From Cercis canadensis (Eukaryota > Streptophyta > Magnoliopsida > Fabales > Fabaceae), in contig QAOA01003602.1 of NCBI GenBank assembly GCA_003255065.1, positions 1 to 64,000 on the forward strand: a DNA stretch of 64,000 nt, in the 5' to 3' direction. Of this stretch, positions 12,738-24,689 are shown in pieces (the stretch's first letter is position 1; every line of letters starts with the position of its first letter). Position numbers and translations under genes: made by a program. The notes beneath the pieces are model-generated. The model saw only the letters and a program-made list of their open reading frames with translations. It did not search any database and was not told the origin of the DNA.

Positions 12738-12849
12738 AACCCTGTTTCGGTTCATCCATGTTTCTGACTCAGATATTTTTCTCCTGTTTCCCTGTATCTG
12801 GGATTGGACAATTTCCTGGTGAGTCACTCTATTTGGTCTGATACCCTGT

Positions 12850-14340
12850 TTCGGTTCATCCCTGTTTCTGTCTCGGTTATTTTTCTTGTGTTTCGCTGTA
12901 TCAAGGACGAGACAGTTTCCTGGTGAGTCACTACATCTGGTCCAGGACCTTGTTTCGGTTCATCCCTATTACTGACTCAGATATTTTTCTGGTGAATCAC
13001 TGTTTCTGGGACGGGACAGTTTCCTGGTGAGTCACTATATCTGGTCTGAGACCCTGTTTCGGTTCATCCCTATTTCTTATTTTTCCCTATATCTGCGACG
13101 GGACAGTTTCCTGATTAATCACTATATCCGAACCGGGACCCTGTTTCGGCTCATCCCGGTTACTGACTCAAATATTTTTCTTGTGGATCTCTGTTTCTAG
13201 TACAGGACAATTTTCTAGTGAGTCACTATATCTGGACCGGGACACTGTTTCGGTTCATCCCTATTTTTGATGCGAATATATTTCTCGTGTTTCCCTATAT
13301 CTGGGAATGGAAAATTTCCTAGAGAGTCACTATATCAGGACCGGGACCCTGTTTCGTTTCATACATGTTTTTGAGTCAGATAATTTTCTTGTTTTTCCCT
13401 GTATCTGGGATTGAACAGTTTCCTGGTGAGTAACTATATTTGGTCTGAGACCTTGTTTCGGTTCATCCCTGTTTCTGACTCGGTTATTTTTCTTGTGTTT
13501 CCCTGTATCAGGGACGAGACAGTTTCCTGGTGAGACACTACATCTGGTCCAGAACCCTGTTTCGGTTCATCCTTGTTTCTGACTCATATATTTTTTTCGT
13601 GTTTCCCTATATCTGGGATTGGACAGTTTCCTGGTGAGTCACTATATTTGGTCTAAGACCCTGTTTTGGTTCATCCCTGTTTCTGACTCGGTTATATTTC
13701 TTGTGTTTCCCTGTATCAGGGACGGGACAGTTTCCTGGTGAGTCACTAAATCTGGTCCACGACCTTGTTTCGGTTCATCCCTATTACTGACTCAAATATT
13801 TTTCTGGTGAATCACTGTTTCTGGGACGGGACAGTTTCCTGGTGAATCACTATATCTGGTCGGAGACCCTGTTTCGGTTCATCCCTATTTCTGACTCGGA
13901 TATTTTTCTTGTTTTTCCCTTTATCTGCGACGGGACAGTTTCCTGATGAGTCACTATATCTGGACCGAACGGGACAGTTTCCTGTTGAGTCACTATATGT
14001 GGACCGGGACCCTGCTTCTGCTCATCTCGGTTACTGACTCAAATATATTTCTTGTGGATCTCTGTTTCTCGGACAGGACAGTTTTCTAGTGAGTCACTAT
14101 ATCTGGACCGGGACACTGTTTCGGTTCATCCCTGTTTCTGATGCGAATATTTTTCTCGTGTTTCCCTATATCTGGGACTGGACAATTTCCTGGAGAGTCA
14201 CAATATCTGGACCGGGACCCTGTTTCGTTTCATCCCTGTTTTTGAGTCAGATATTTTTCTTGTTTTTCCTGTATCTGTGACGGGACAGCTTCCTGGTGAG
14301 TCACTATATCTGGATTGGGACCCTGTTTCAGTTCTTCCCT
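12850..14340 (+). repeat. Satellite block duplicated at 6750-8350 (copy 2)
   Basis: This is the second copy, with the same 17-bp-shortened monomer near 13070. It has a 39-bp insertion near 13965-14005, seen as a doubled GGGACAGTTTCCTG segment after GGACCGAACGGG. That insertion makes the interval between its two GATGCGAATAT motifs 871 bp (832 + 39). Confidence 0.8.
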
Positions 14341-14929
14341 GTTGCTGACTCAGATATTTTTCTGGTGAATCACTGTAGACAATTTCCTGGAGAGTCACAA
14401 TATCTGGACCGGGACCCTGTTTCATTTCATCCCTGTTTTTGAGTCAGATATTTTTCTTGTTTTTCCTGTATCTGTGACGGGACAGCTTCCTGGTGAGTTA
14501 CTATATCTGGATTGGGACCCTGTTTCGGTTCTTCCCTGTTACTGACTCAGATATTTTTCTGGTGAATCACTGTTTCTGGGACGGGACAGTTTCCTGGTGA
14601 GTCACTATATCTGGACCAGGACCCTGTTTCGGTTCATCCCTGTTACTGACTCAGATATTCTTCTTGTGTTTCCCTATATCTGGGATTGGACAGTTTCCTG
14701 GTGAGTAAATCTATCTGGACTAGGACACTGTGTCGGTTCATTCCTGTTTCTGACTCAGATATTTTTCTTGTGGATCACTGTTTCTGGGACGGGAAATTTC
14801 CTGGTGAGTCACTATATCTGGACCGAGACACTGTTTCGGTTCTTCCCTATTTCTGACTCGGATATTTTTCTCGTGTTTCCCTGTATCTGGGACTGGATAG
14901 TTTCCTGGTGAGTCACTATATCTGGACCG

Positions 14930-16060
14930 GGACCCTGTTTCGGTTCACCCCTGTTACTGACTCAGATATTCTTCTTGTGGATCACTGTTTCTGGGATGGG
15001 ACAGTTTCCTGGTGAGTCAATATATCTGGTCTGAGACCCTATTTCGATTCATCCCTTTTTTTGACTCAGATATTTTTCTCGTTTTTCCCTTTATCTGTGA
15101 CGGGACAACGGGACAGTTTCCGGGTCGGTCGCCACATCTGGTCCAGGACACTGTCTCGGTTGATCCATGTTTCTGACTCAGATATTTTTCTTGTGTTTCC
15201 CTTTATCTAGGACTGGAATGTTTCCTGGTGAGTCACTATATCTGGACTAGCACCCTGTTTCGATTCATCCCTGTGTCTGACTTGGATATTTTTCTCGTGT
15301 TTTCCTGTATCTAGGTCTAGATAGTTTCATGGTGAATCACTATATCTGGACCTGGACCCTGTTTCGGTTCATCCCTGTTACTGACTCAGATATTCTTCTT
15401 GTGGATCACTGTTTCTGGGACGGGACAATTTCCTGGTGAGTCACTCTATCTGGACCAGGACACTATGTCGGTTCATCCCTGTTTCTGACTCAGATATTTT
15501 TCTTGCGGATCACTGTTTCTGGGAGGGGCAGTTTCCTGGTGAGTCACTATATCTGGATCGGGACACTGTTTCGGTTCATCCCTGTTTTTGACTCGGATAT
15601 TTTTCTCGTGTTTCCCTGTATCTGGGACTGGACAGTTTCCTGGTGAGTCACTATATCTGGACCGGGACCCTATTTAGGTTCATCCCTGTTACTGACTCAG
15701 ATATTCTTCTTGTGGATCACTGTTCCTGGGACGGGACAGTTTCCTGGTGAGTCACTATATCTGGTCTGAGACCCTATTTCGATTCATCCCTTTTTCTGAC
15801 TCAGATATTTTTCTCGTTTTTCCCTTTATCTGTGACGGGACAGTTTCCTGGTGTGTCACTACATCTGGTCTAGGACCCTGTTTCGGTTCATCCCTATTTT
15901 TGACTCGGATATTTTTTTCGTGTTTCCCTGTATCTGGGTCTGGACAATTTCCTTGTGAGTCAATATATCTGGACCGGGACCCTATTTCGGTTCATCTCTG
16001 CTTCTGACTCAGATATTTTTCTCTTGTTTCCCTGTGTCTGGGATTGGAAAATTTCCTGGT
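14930..16060 (+). repeat. ~1.34-kb satellite block, shortened copy 3
   Basis: A third copy of the 4813-6155 block, with CGGGTCGGTCGCCACATC at 15121, 9860 bp from copy 1. It lacks roughly two monomers present in copy 1. The loss is at 15108-15110, where GACGGGACA is followed directly by ACGGGACAGTTTCCGGG. A more diverged relative lies at 18500-19020. Confidence 0.75.
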
Positions 16061-16799
16061 GAGTCACTATATTTGGTCTGATACCCTGTTTCGGTTCATC
16101 CCTTTTTCTGACTAGGTTATTTTTCTTGTGTTTCCCTGTATCAGGGACGGGACAGTTTCCTGGTGAGTCACTACATCTGGTCCAAGACCCTGTTTCGGTT
16201 CATCCCTATTACTACTTCAGATATTTTTCCGGTGAATCACTGTTTCTAGGATGGGACAGTTTCCGGGTGAGTCACTATATCTGGTCTGAGACCCTATTTC
16301 GGTTAATCCCTGTTTCTGACTCGGATATTTTTCTTCTTTTTCCCTATAATTGTGACGGGACAGGTTCCTGGTGAGTCACTACATCTGGTCCAAGACCCTG
16401 TTTCGGTTCATCCATGTTTCTGAACCAGATATTTTTCTCGTGTTTCCCTGTATCTGGGATTGGACAGTTTCCTGGTGAGTCACTATATTTGGTCTGATAC
16501 CCTGTTTCGGTTCATCCCTGTTTCTATCTCGGTTATTTTTCTTGTGTTTCGCTGTATCAAGGACGAGACAGTACGGTTATTTTTCTTGTGTTTCCCTGTA
16601 TCAGGGACGAGACAGTTTCTTGGTGAGTCACTACATCTGGTACAGGACCTTGTTTCGGTTCATCCTTATTACTGACTCAGATATTTTTCTGGTGAATCAC
16701 TGTTTCTGGGACGGGACAATTTCCTGGTGAGTCACTATATCTGATCTGAGACCCTGTTTCGGTTCATCCCTATTTCTGACTCGGATATTTTTCTTTTTT
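16061..16799 (+). repeat. Mixed satellite with a register break
   Basis: Ordinary 104-bp monomers of both main types. Near 16570 a monomer reading AAGGACGAGACAGT is fused to ACGGTTATTTTTC, skipping most of one unit. Nothing else is seen here. Confidence 0.75.
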
Positions 16800-18400
16800 T
16801 TCCCTGTATCTACGACGGGTTAGTTTCCTGATGAGGTACTATATCTGGACCGGGACCCTGTGTCGGCTCATCCCGGTTACTGACTCAAATATTTTTCTTG
16901 TGGATCTCCGTTTCTGGGACAGGACAGTTTTCTAGTGAGTCACTCTATCTGGACCGGGATACTATTTCGGTTGGTACCTGTTTCTGACGCGAATATTTTT
17001 CTCGTGTTTCCCTATATCTGGGACTGGACAATTTCCTGGAGAGACACTATATCTGGACCGGGACCCTGTTTCGTTTCATCCCTGTTTTTGAGTCAGATAT
17101 TTTTCTTGTTTTTCCCTGTATCTGGGATTGGACAGTTTCCTGGTGAGTAACTATATTTCGTCTGAGACCCTGTTTCGGTTCATCCTTGATTCTGACTCGG
17201 TTGTTTTTCTTGTGTTTCCCTGTATCAGGGACAGGACAGTTTCCTGGTGAGTCACTACATCTGGTCCAGGACTTTGTTTTGGTTCATCCCTATTACTGAC
17301 TCAGATATTTTTCTGGTGAATCACTGTTTCCGGGACGGGACAGTTTCCTGGTGAGTCACTATATCTGGTTTGAGACCCTGTTTCTGCTCATCCCTATTTC
17401 TGACTTGGATATTTTTCTTGTTTTTCCCTGTATCTGCGACGAGACGATTTCATGATGAGTCACTATATCTAGACCGGGACCCTGTTTCGGCTCATCCCGG
17501 TTACTGACTCAAATATTTTTCTTGTGGATCTCTGTTTCTGGGACAGAACAGTTTTCTAGTGAGTCACTATATCTAGACCAGGACACTGTTTCGATTCATC
17601 CCTATTTCTGATGCGAATATTTTTCTCGTGTTTACCTATATTTGGGACTGGACAATTTCCTGGAGAGTCACCATATCTGGACCGGGACCCTGTTTCGTTT
17701 CATCCCTATTTTTGATTAAGATATTTTTCTTGTTTTTCCCTGTATCTGGGATTGGACAGTTTCCTGGTGAATCGCTATATTTGGTCTGAGACCCTGTTTC
17801 GGTTCATCCCTGTTTCTGACTCAGTTATTTTTCTTGTGTTTCCCTGTATCAGGGACGGGACAGTTTCCTGGTGAGTCACAACATCTAGTCCAGGACCTTG
17901 TTTCGGTTCATCCCTATTACTGACTCAGATATTTTTCTGGTGAATCACTGTTTCTGGGACGGGACCGTTTCCTGGTGAGTCACTATATCTGGTCTGAGAC
18001 CCTGTTTTGGTTCATCCCTAATTCTGACTCGGATATTTTTCTTGTTTTTCCCTGTATCTGCGACGGGACAGTTTCCTGATGAGTCACTATAGCTGGACCG
18101 GGACCCTGTTTCTGCTCATCCCGGTTACTGACTCAAATATATTTCTTGTGGATCTCTGTTTCTCGGACAGGACAGTTTTCTAGTGAGTCACTATATCTGG
18201 ACCGGGACACTGTTTCGGTTCATCCCTGTTTCTGATGCGAATATTTTTCTCGTGTTTCCCTATATCTGGGACTGGACAATTTCCTGGAGAGTCACAATAT
18301 CTGGACCGGGACCCTGTTTCGTTTCATCCCTGTTTTTGAGTCAGATATTTTTCTTGTTTTTCCTGTATCTGTGACGGGACATCTTCCTGGTGAGTCACTA
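16800..18400 (+). repeat. Six-monomer, 624-bp higher-order repeat, domain 2
   Basis: The GCGAATAT motif lies at 16989, 17613 and 18237, two consecutive intervals of exactly 624 bp. Monomer order is the same as in domain 1. The domain ends at an abrupt fusion near 18428, where TTTCGGTTCACTGGGACGGG joins two monomers out of register. Confidence 0.88.
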
Positions 18401-20109
18401 TATCTGGATTGGGACCCTGTTTCGGTTCACTGGGACGGGACAATTTCCTGGTGAGTCACTCTATCTGGACCAGGATAATGTGTCGGTTCATCCCTGTTTC
18501 TGACTCAGATATTTTTCGTGCGGATCACTGTTTCTGGGACGGGACAGTTTCCTGGTGAGTCACTATATCTGTACCGGGACACTGTTTCGTTCATCCCTTT
18601 TTCTGACTCGAATATTTTTCTCGTGTTTCCCTGTAACTGGGACTGGACAGTTTTCTGGTGTGTCACTATATCTGGACCGGGACCCTGTTTCGGTTCATCC
18701 CTGTTATTGACTCAGATATTCTTCTTGTGGATCACTCTTTCTGGGACGGGACAGTTTCCTGGTGAGTCACTATATCTGGTCTGAGACCCTATTTCGATTT
18801 ATCCATTTTCTGACTTAGATATTTTTCTCGTTTTTCCCTTTATCTGTGACGGTACAGTTTCCTGGTGTGTCAATAGATCTGGTCCAGGACCCTGTTTCGG
18901 TTCATCCCTATTTTTGACTCGAATATTTTTCTCGTGTTTCCCGGTTTCTGTGACGGGACAGTTTCCGGGTCGGTCGCTACATCTGGTCCAGGACACTGTA
19001 TCGGTTGATCCCTGTTTCTGACTCAGATATTTTTCTTTTGTTTCCCTTTATCTGGGTTTGGACAGTTTCCTGGTGAGTCACTATATTTGGTCTGATACAC
19101 TGTATCGCTTCATCCCTGCTTCTGACTCGGTTATTTTTCTTGTGTTTCCTTCTATCTGGGACGAGACAGTTTCCTGGTGAGTCACTATATCTTGACCAGG
19201 ACCCTGTTTCGGTTCATCCCTGTTACTGACTCAGATATTCTTCTTGTGGATCACTGTTTCTGGGACGGGACAATTTCCTGGTGAGTCACTCTATCTGGAC
19301 CAGGACACTATGTCGGTTCATCCCTGTTTCTGACTCAGATATTTTTCTTGCGGATCACTGTTTCTGGGACGGGACAGTTTCCTGGTGAGTCACTATATCT
19401 GGTCTGAAACCCTGTTTCGGTTCATCCCTGTTTCTGACTCGGTTATTTTTCTTGTGTTTCCCTGTATCAGGGATGAGACAGTTTCCTGGTGAGTCACTAC
19501 ATCTGGTACAGGACCTTGTTTCGGTTCATCCCTATTACTGACTCAGATATTTTTCTGGTGAATCACTGTTTCTGGGACGGGACAGTTTCTGGGTGAGTCA
19601 CTATATCTGGTCTGAGACCCTGTTTCAGTTCATCCCTTTTTTCTGACTCGGATATTTTTCTTCTTTTTCCCTGTAATTGTGACGGGACAGTTTCATGGTG
19701 AGTCACTACATCTTGTCCAGGACCCTGTTTCGATTCATCCTTGTTTCTGACTCAGATATTTTTCTCGTATTTCCCTGTATCTGGGATTTGACAGTTTCCT
19801 GGTGAGTCACTATATTTTGTCTGATACCCTGTTTCGGTTCATCCCTGTTTCTGACTCGGTTATTTTTATTGTGTTTCCCTGTATCAGTGGCGAGACAGTT
19901 TCCTGGTGAGTCACTACATTTGGTCCAGGACCTTGTTTCGGTTCATCCCTATTACTGACTGAGATATTTTTCTGGTGAATCACTGTTTCTGGGACGGGAC
20001 AATTTCCTGGTGAGTCACTATATCTGGTCTGAGACCCTGTTTCGGTTCATCCCTATTTCTGACTCGGATATTTTTCTTTTTTTTCCCTGTATCTGCGACG
20101 GGTTAGTTT
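18401..20109 (+). repeat. Mixed satellite with a diverged 1.34-kb-block fragment
   Basis: Between 18500 and 19020 the monomers resemble the block at 4813-6155, with GTCGGTCGCTACATC near 18970. The rest is mixed monomers without a fixed long unit. No non-satellite sequence is present. Confidence 0.75.
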
Positions 20110-21040
20110 CCTGATGAGGTACTATATCTGGACCGGGACCCTGTGTCGGCTCATCCCGGTTACTGACTCAAATATTTTTCTTGTGGATCTCTATTTCTGG
20201 GACAGGACAGTTTTCTAGTGAGTCACTATATCTGGACCGGGATAGTATTTCGGTTAATCCCTGTTTCTGACGCGAATATTTTTCTCGTGTTTCCCTATAT
20301 CTGGGACTGGACAATTTCCTGGAGAGACACTATATCTGGACCGGGACCCTGTTTCGTTTCATCCCTGTTTTTGAGTCAGATATTTTTCTTGTTTTTCCCT
20401 GTATCTGGGATTGGACAGTTTCCTGGTGAGTAACTATATTTCGTCTGAGACCCTGTTTCGGTTCATCCTTGATTCTGACTCGGTTGTTTTTCTTGTGTTT
20501 CCCTGTATCAGGGACAGGACAGTTTCCTGGTGAGTCACTACATCTGGTCCAGGACTTTGTTTTGGTTCATCCCTATTACTGACTCAGATATTTTTCTGGT
20601 GAATCACTGTTTCTGGGACGGGACCGTTTCCTGGTGAGTCACTATATCTGGTCTGAGACCCTGTTTTGGTTCATCCCTAATTCTGACTCGGATATTTTTC
20701 TTGTTTTTCCCTGTATCTGCGACGGGACAGTTTCCTGATGAGTCACTATATCTGGACCGGGACCCTGTTTCAGCTCATCCCGATTACTGACTCAAATATT
20801 TTTCTTGTGGATCTCTGTTTCTGGGACAGGACAGTTTTCTAGTGAGTCACTATATCTGGACCGGGACACTGTTTCGGTTCTTCCCTGTTTCTGATGCGAA
20901 TATTTTTCTCGTGTTTCCCTATATCTGGGAGTGGACAATTTCCTGGAGAGTCACTATATCTGGACCGGGACCATGTTTCGTTTCATCCCTGTTTTTGAGT
21001 CAGATATTTTTCTTGTTTTTCCTGTATCTGTGACGGGACA
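20110..21040 (+). repeat. Six-monomer, 624-bp higher-order repeat, domain 3
   Basis: The GCGAATAT motif lies at 20272 and 20896, again 624 bp apart. Flanking monomers match domain 2, including a shared TTTGTTTTGGTTCATCCC monomer. Single diverged units of the same family also appear near 22320 and 27550. Confidence 0.85.
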
Positions 21041-22334
21041 CCTTCCTGTTGAGTCACTATATCTGGACCGGGACCCTATTTCGGTTCATCCCTGTTACTG
21101 ACTCAGATATTTTTCTGGTGAATCACTGTTTCTGGGACGGGACAGTTTCCTGGTGAGTCACTATATCTGGTTTGAGACCTTGTTTCGGTTCATCCCTGTT
21201 TTTGACTCGGATATTTTTCTTCTTTTTCTCTGTATCTGTGACGTGACAGTTTCCTGGTGAGTCACAATATCTGGATTGGGACCCTGTGTTTCTTGTGTTT
21301 CCCGATAACTGTGACGGGAAGGTTTCCTGGTGAGTTGCTACATCTGGTCCAAGACACTGTTTCGGTTGATCCATGTTTCTGACTCGGTTATTTTTCTTGT
21401 TTTTCCCTTTATCTAGGACTGGAATGTTTCCTGGTGAGTCACTATATCTGGACCGGGACCCTGTTTCGATTCATCCCTGTGTCTGACTTGGATATTTTTC
21501 TCGTGTTTTCCTGTATCTGGGTCTAGATAGTTTCATGGTGAATCACTATATCTGGACCTGGACCCTGTTTCGGTTCATCCCTGGTACTGACTCAAATATT
21601 TTCCTTGTGGATCACTGTTTCTGGGAGGGGACAGTTTCCTGGTGAGTCACTATATCTAGTCTGAAACCCTGTTTCGGTTCATCCCTGTTTCTGACTCGGA
21701 TATTTTTCTGGTTTTTCCCTGTATCAGTGACGGGATAGTTTCCTGGTGAGTCACTACATCTGGTCCAGGACCCTGTTTCGGTTCATCCATGTTTCTGACT
21801 CAGATATTTTTCTCGTGTTTCCCTGTATCTGGGATTGGACAGTTTCCTGGTGAGTCATTATATTTGGTCTGATACCCTGTTTCAGTTCATCCCTGTTTCT
21901 GACTCAGTTATTTTTCTTGTGTTTCCCTGTATCAGGGACGGGACAGTTTCTTGTTGAGTCACTACATCTGGTCCAGGACCTTGTTTCGGTTCATCCCTCT
22001 TACTGACTGAGATATTTTTATGGTGAATCACTGTTTCTGGGACGGGACAGTTTCCTGGTGAGTCACTATATCTGGTCTGAGACCCTGTTTCGGTTCATCC
22101 CTATTTCTGACTCGGATATTTTTCTTGTTTTTCTCTGTATCTGCGACGGGACAGTTTCCTGATTAGTCACTATATCAGGACCGGGACCCTGTATCGGCTC
22201 ATCCCGGTTACTGACTCAAATATTTTTCTTGTGGATCTCTGTTTCTGGGACAGGACAGTTTTTTATTGAGTCATTATATCTGGACCGGGACATTGTTTCG
22301 GTTCATCCCCGTTTCTGATGCGAATATTTTTCTC

Positions 22335-24300
22335 GTGTTTCCCTGTATCTAGGACTGGACAGTTTCCTGGTGAGTCACTATATCTGGACCGGGACCCTGT
22401 TTTGGTTCATTCCTGTTACTGACACAGATATTCTTCTTGTGGATCACTGTTTCTGGGATGGGATAGTTTCCTGGTGAGTCACTATATCTGGTCTGAGACC
22501 CTATTTCGATTCATCCCTTTATCTGTGACGGGACAGTTTCCTGGTGTGTCACTACATCTGATCCAGGACCCTGTTTCGGTTCATCCCTATTTTTGACTCG
22601 GATATTTTTCTCGTGTTTCCCTGTATCTGGGTCTGGCCAATTTCCTGGTGAGTCAATATATCTGGACTGGGACCTTATTTCGGTTCATCTCTGTTTCTTA
22701 CTCAGATATTTTTCTCGTGTTTCCCTGTATCCGGGATTGTACCATTTCCTGGTGAGTCACTATATTTGGTCTGATACCCTGTTTCAGTTTATCCCTGTTT
22801 CTGACTCGATTATTTTTCTTGTGTTTCCCTGTATCAGGGACGAGATAGTTTCCTGGTGAGTCACTACATTTGGTCCAGGACCTTGTTTCCGTTCATCCCT
22901 ATTTTTGACTGGGATATTTTTCTTATTTTTCCCTGTATCTGTGACGGGACAGTTTCCTGGTGAGTCACTATATCTAGATTGGGACACCGTTTCGGTTCAT
23001 CCCTGTTACTGACTCAGATATTTTTCTGGTGAATCACTGTTTTTGGGACGGGACAGTTTCCTGGTGAGTCACTATATCTGGTTTGAGACCCTGTTCCTGT
23101 TCATCCCTGTTTTTGACTCGAATATTTTTCTTCTTTTTCCGTGTATCTGTGACGGGACAGCTTCCTGGTGAGTCACTATATCTAAATTGGTACCCCGTTT
23201 CGGTTCATCCCTGTTATTAACTTAGATATTTTTCTGGTGAATCACTGTTTCTGGGACGGGACAGTTTCCTGGTGAGTCACTATATTTGGTCTGATACGCT
23301 GTTTGGGTTCATCCCTGCTTCTGACTCGGTTATTTTTCTTGTGTTTTGCTATATCTGGGACGGGATAGTTTCCTGGTGAGTCACTATATCTGGTCCGAGA
23401 CCCTGTTTCGGTTCATCCCTGTTACTGACTCAGATATTTTTCTGGCGAATCACTGTTTCTGGGACAGGACAGTTTCCTGGTGAGTCAATATCTCTGGTCT
23501 GAGTCCCTGTTTAGGTTCATCCCTTTTTCTAACTTGGATATTTTTCTTGTTTTTAACCTGTATCAGTGACGGGACAGTTTTCTGATGAGTCACTACATCT
23601 GGTCTAGGGACTTGTTTCGGTTCATCCCTTTTTCTGACTCGGATATTTTTCTCGTGTTTCCCTGTATCTAGGATTGGACAGTTTCCTGTTGAGTCACTAT
23701 ATTTGGACCGGGAACCTGTTTCGGTTCATCACTATTACTGACTCCAAAAATTTTCTTGTGGAACTCTGTTTCTGGGTCGGGACAATTTCCTGGTGAGTCA
23801 CTATATCTAGCCTGAGACCCTGTTTCGTTTAATCCCTCTTTCTGACTCGGTTATTTTTCTTGTGTTTCCCTTTATCTAGGACTGGAATGTTTCCTGGTGA
23901 GTCAATATATCTGGACCGGGACTCTGTTTCAGTTCATCCCTGTGTCTGACTTGGATATTGTTCTCGTGTTTTCTTGTATCTGGGTCTAGACAGTTTCATG
24001 GTGTATCGCTATATCTGGACCAGGACCGTGTTTCGGTTCATCCCTGTTACTGACTCAGATATTTTTCTTGTGGATCACTGTTTCTGGGAGGGGACAGTTT
24101 CCTGGTGAGTCACTATATCTAGTCTGAAACCCTGTTTTGGTTCATCCCTTTTCTGACTCGGATATTTTTCTTATTTTTCCCTGTATCAGTGACGGGATAG
24201 TTTCCTGGTGAGTCACTACATCTGGTCCAGGACCTTGTTTCGGTTCATCCCTATTACCGACTCAGATATTTTTCTGGTGAATCACTGTTTCTGGGACGAG
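22335..24300 (+). repeat. Large satellite segmental duplication, copy 1
   Basis: Rare marks in order are GACACAGATATTCTTC, a 34-bp-shortened monomer near 22520, CTGATACGCTGTTTGGG (23293), a TTTTTAACCTG monomer, and CTAGCCTGAGACCCTG (23808). The same marks recur in the same order in the adjacent copy. Offsets grow from about 2.36 kb at the left to 2773 and then 2980 bp, so copy 2 contains extra monomers. Confidence 0.8.
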
Positions 24301-24689
24301 ACAGTTTCCTGGTGAGTCACTATATCTGGTCTGAGACCTTGTTTCGGTTCATCCCTGTTTCTGACTCGAATATTTTTCTTGTTTTTCCCTGTATCTGTGA
24401 TGGGATAGTTTCCTGGTGAGTCACTATATCTGGACCAGGACCATGTTTCGGTTCATCCCTGTTACTGACTTAGATATTCTTCTTGTTGATCACTGTTTCT
24501 GGGACGGGACAATTTCCTTATGAGTCACTCTATCTTGACCAGGACATTATGTCGGTTCATCCCTGTTTCTGACTCAGATATTTTTCTTGCGGATCACTGT
24601 TTCTGGGACGGGACAGTTTCCTGGTGAGTCACTATATCTGGACCGGGACACTGTTTCGGTTCATCCCTGTTTCTGACTCGGATATTTTT

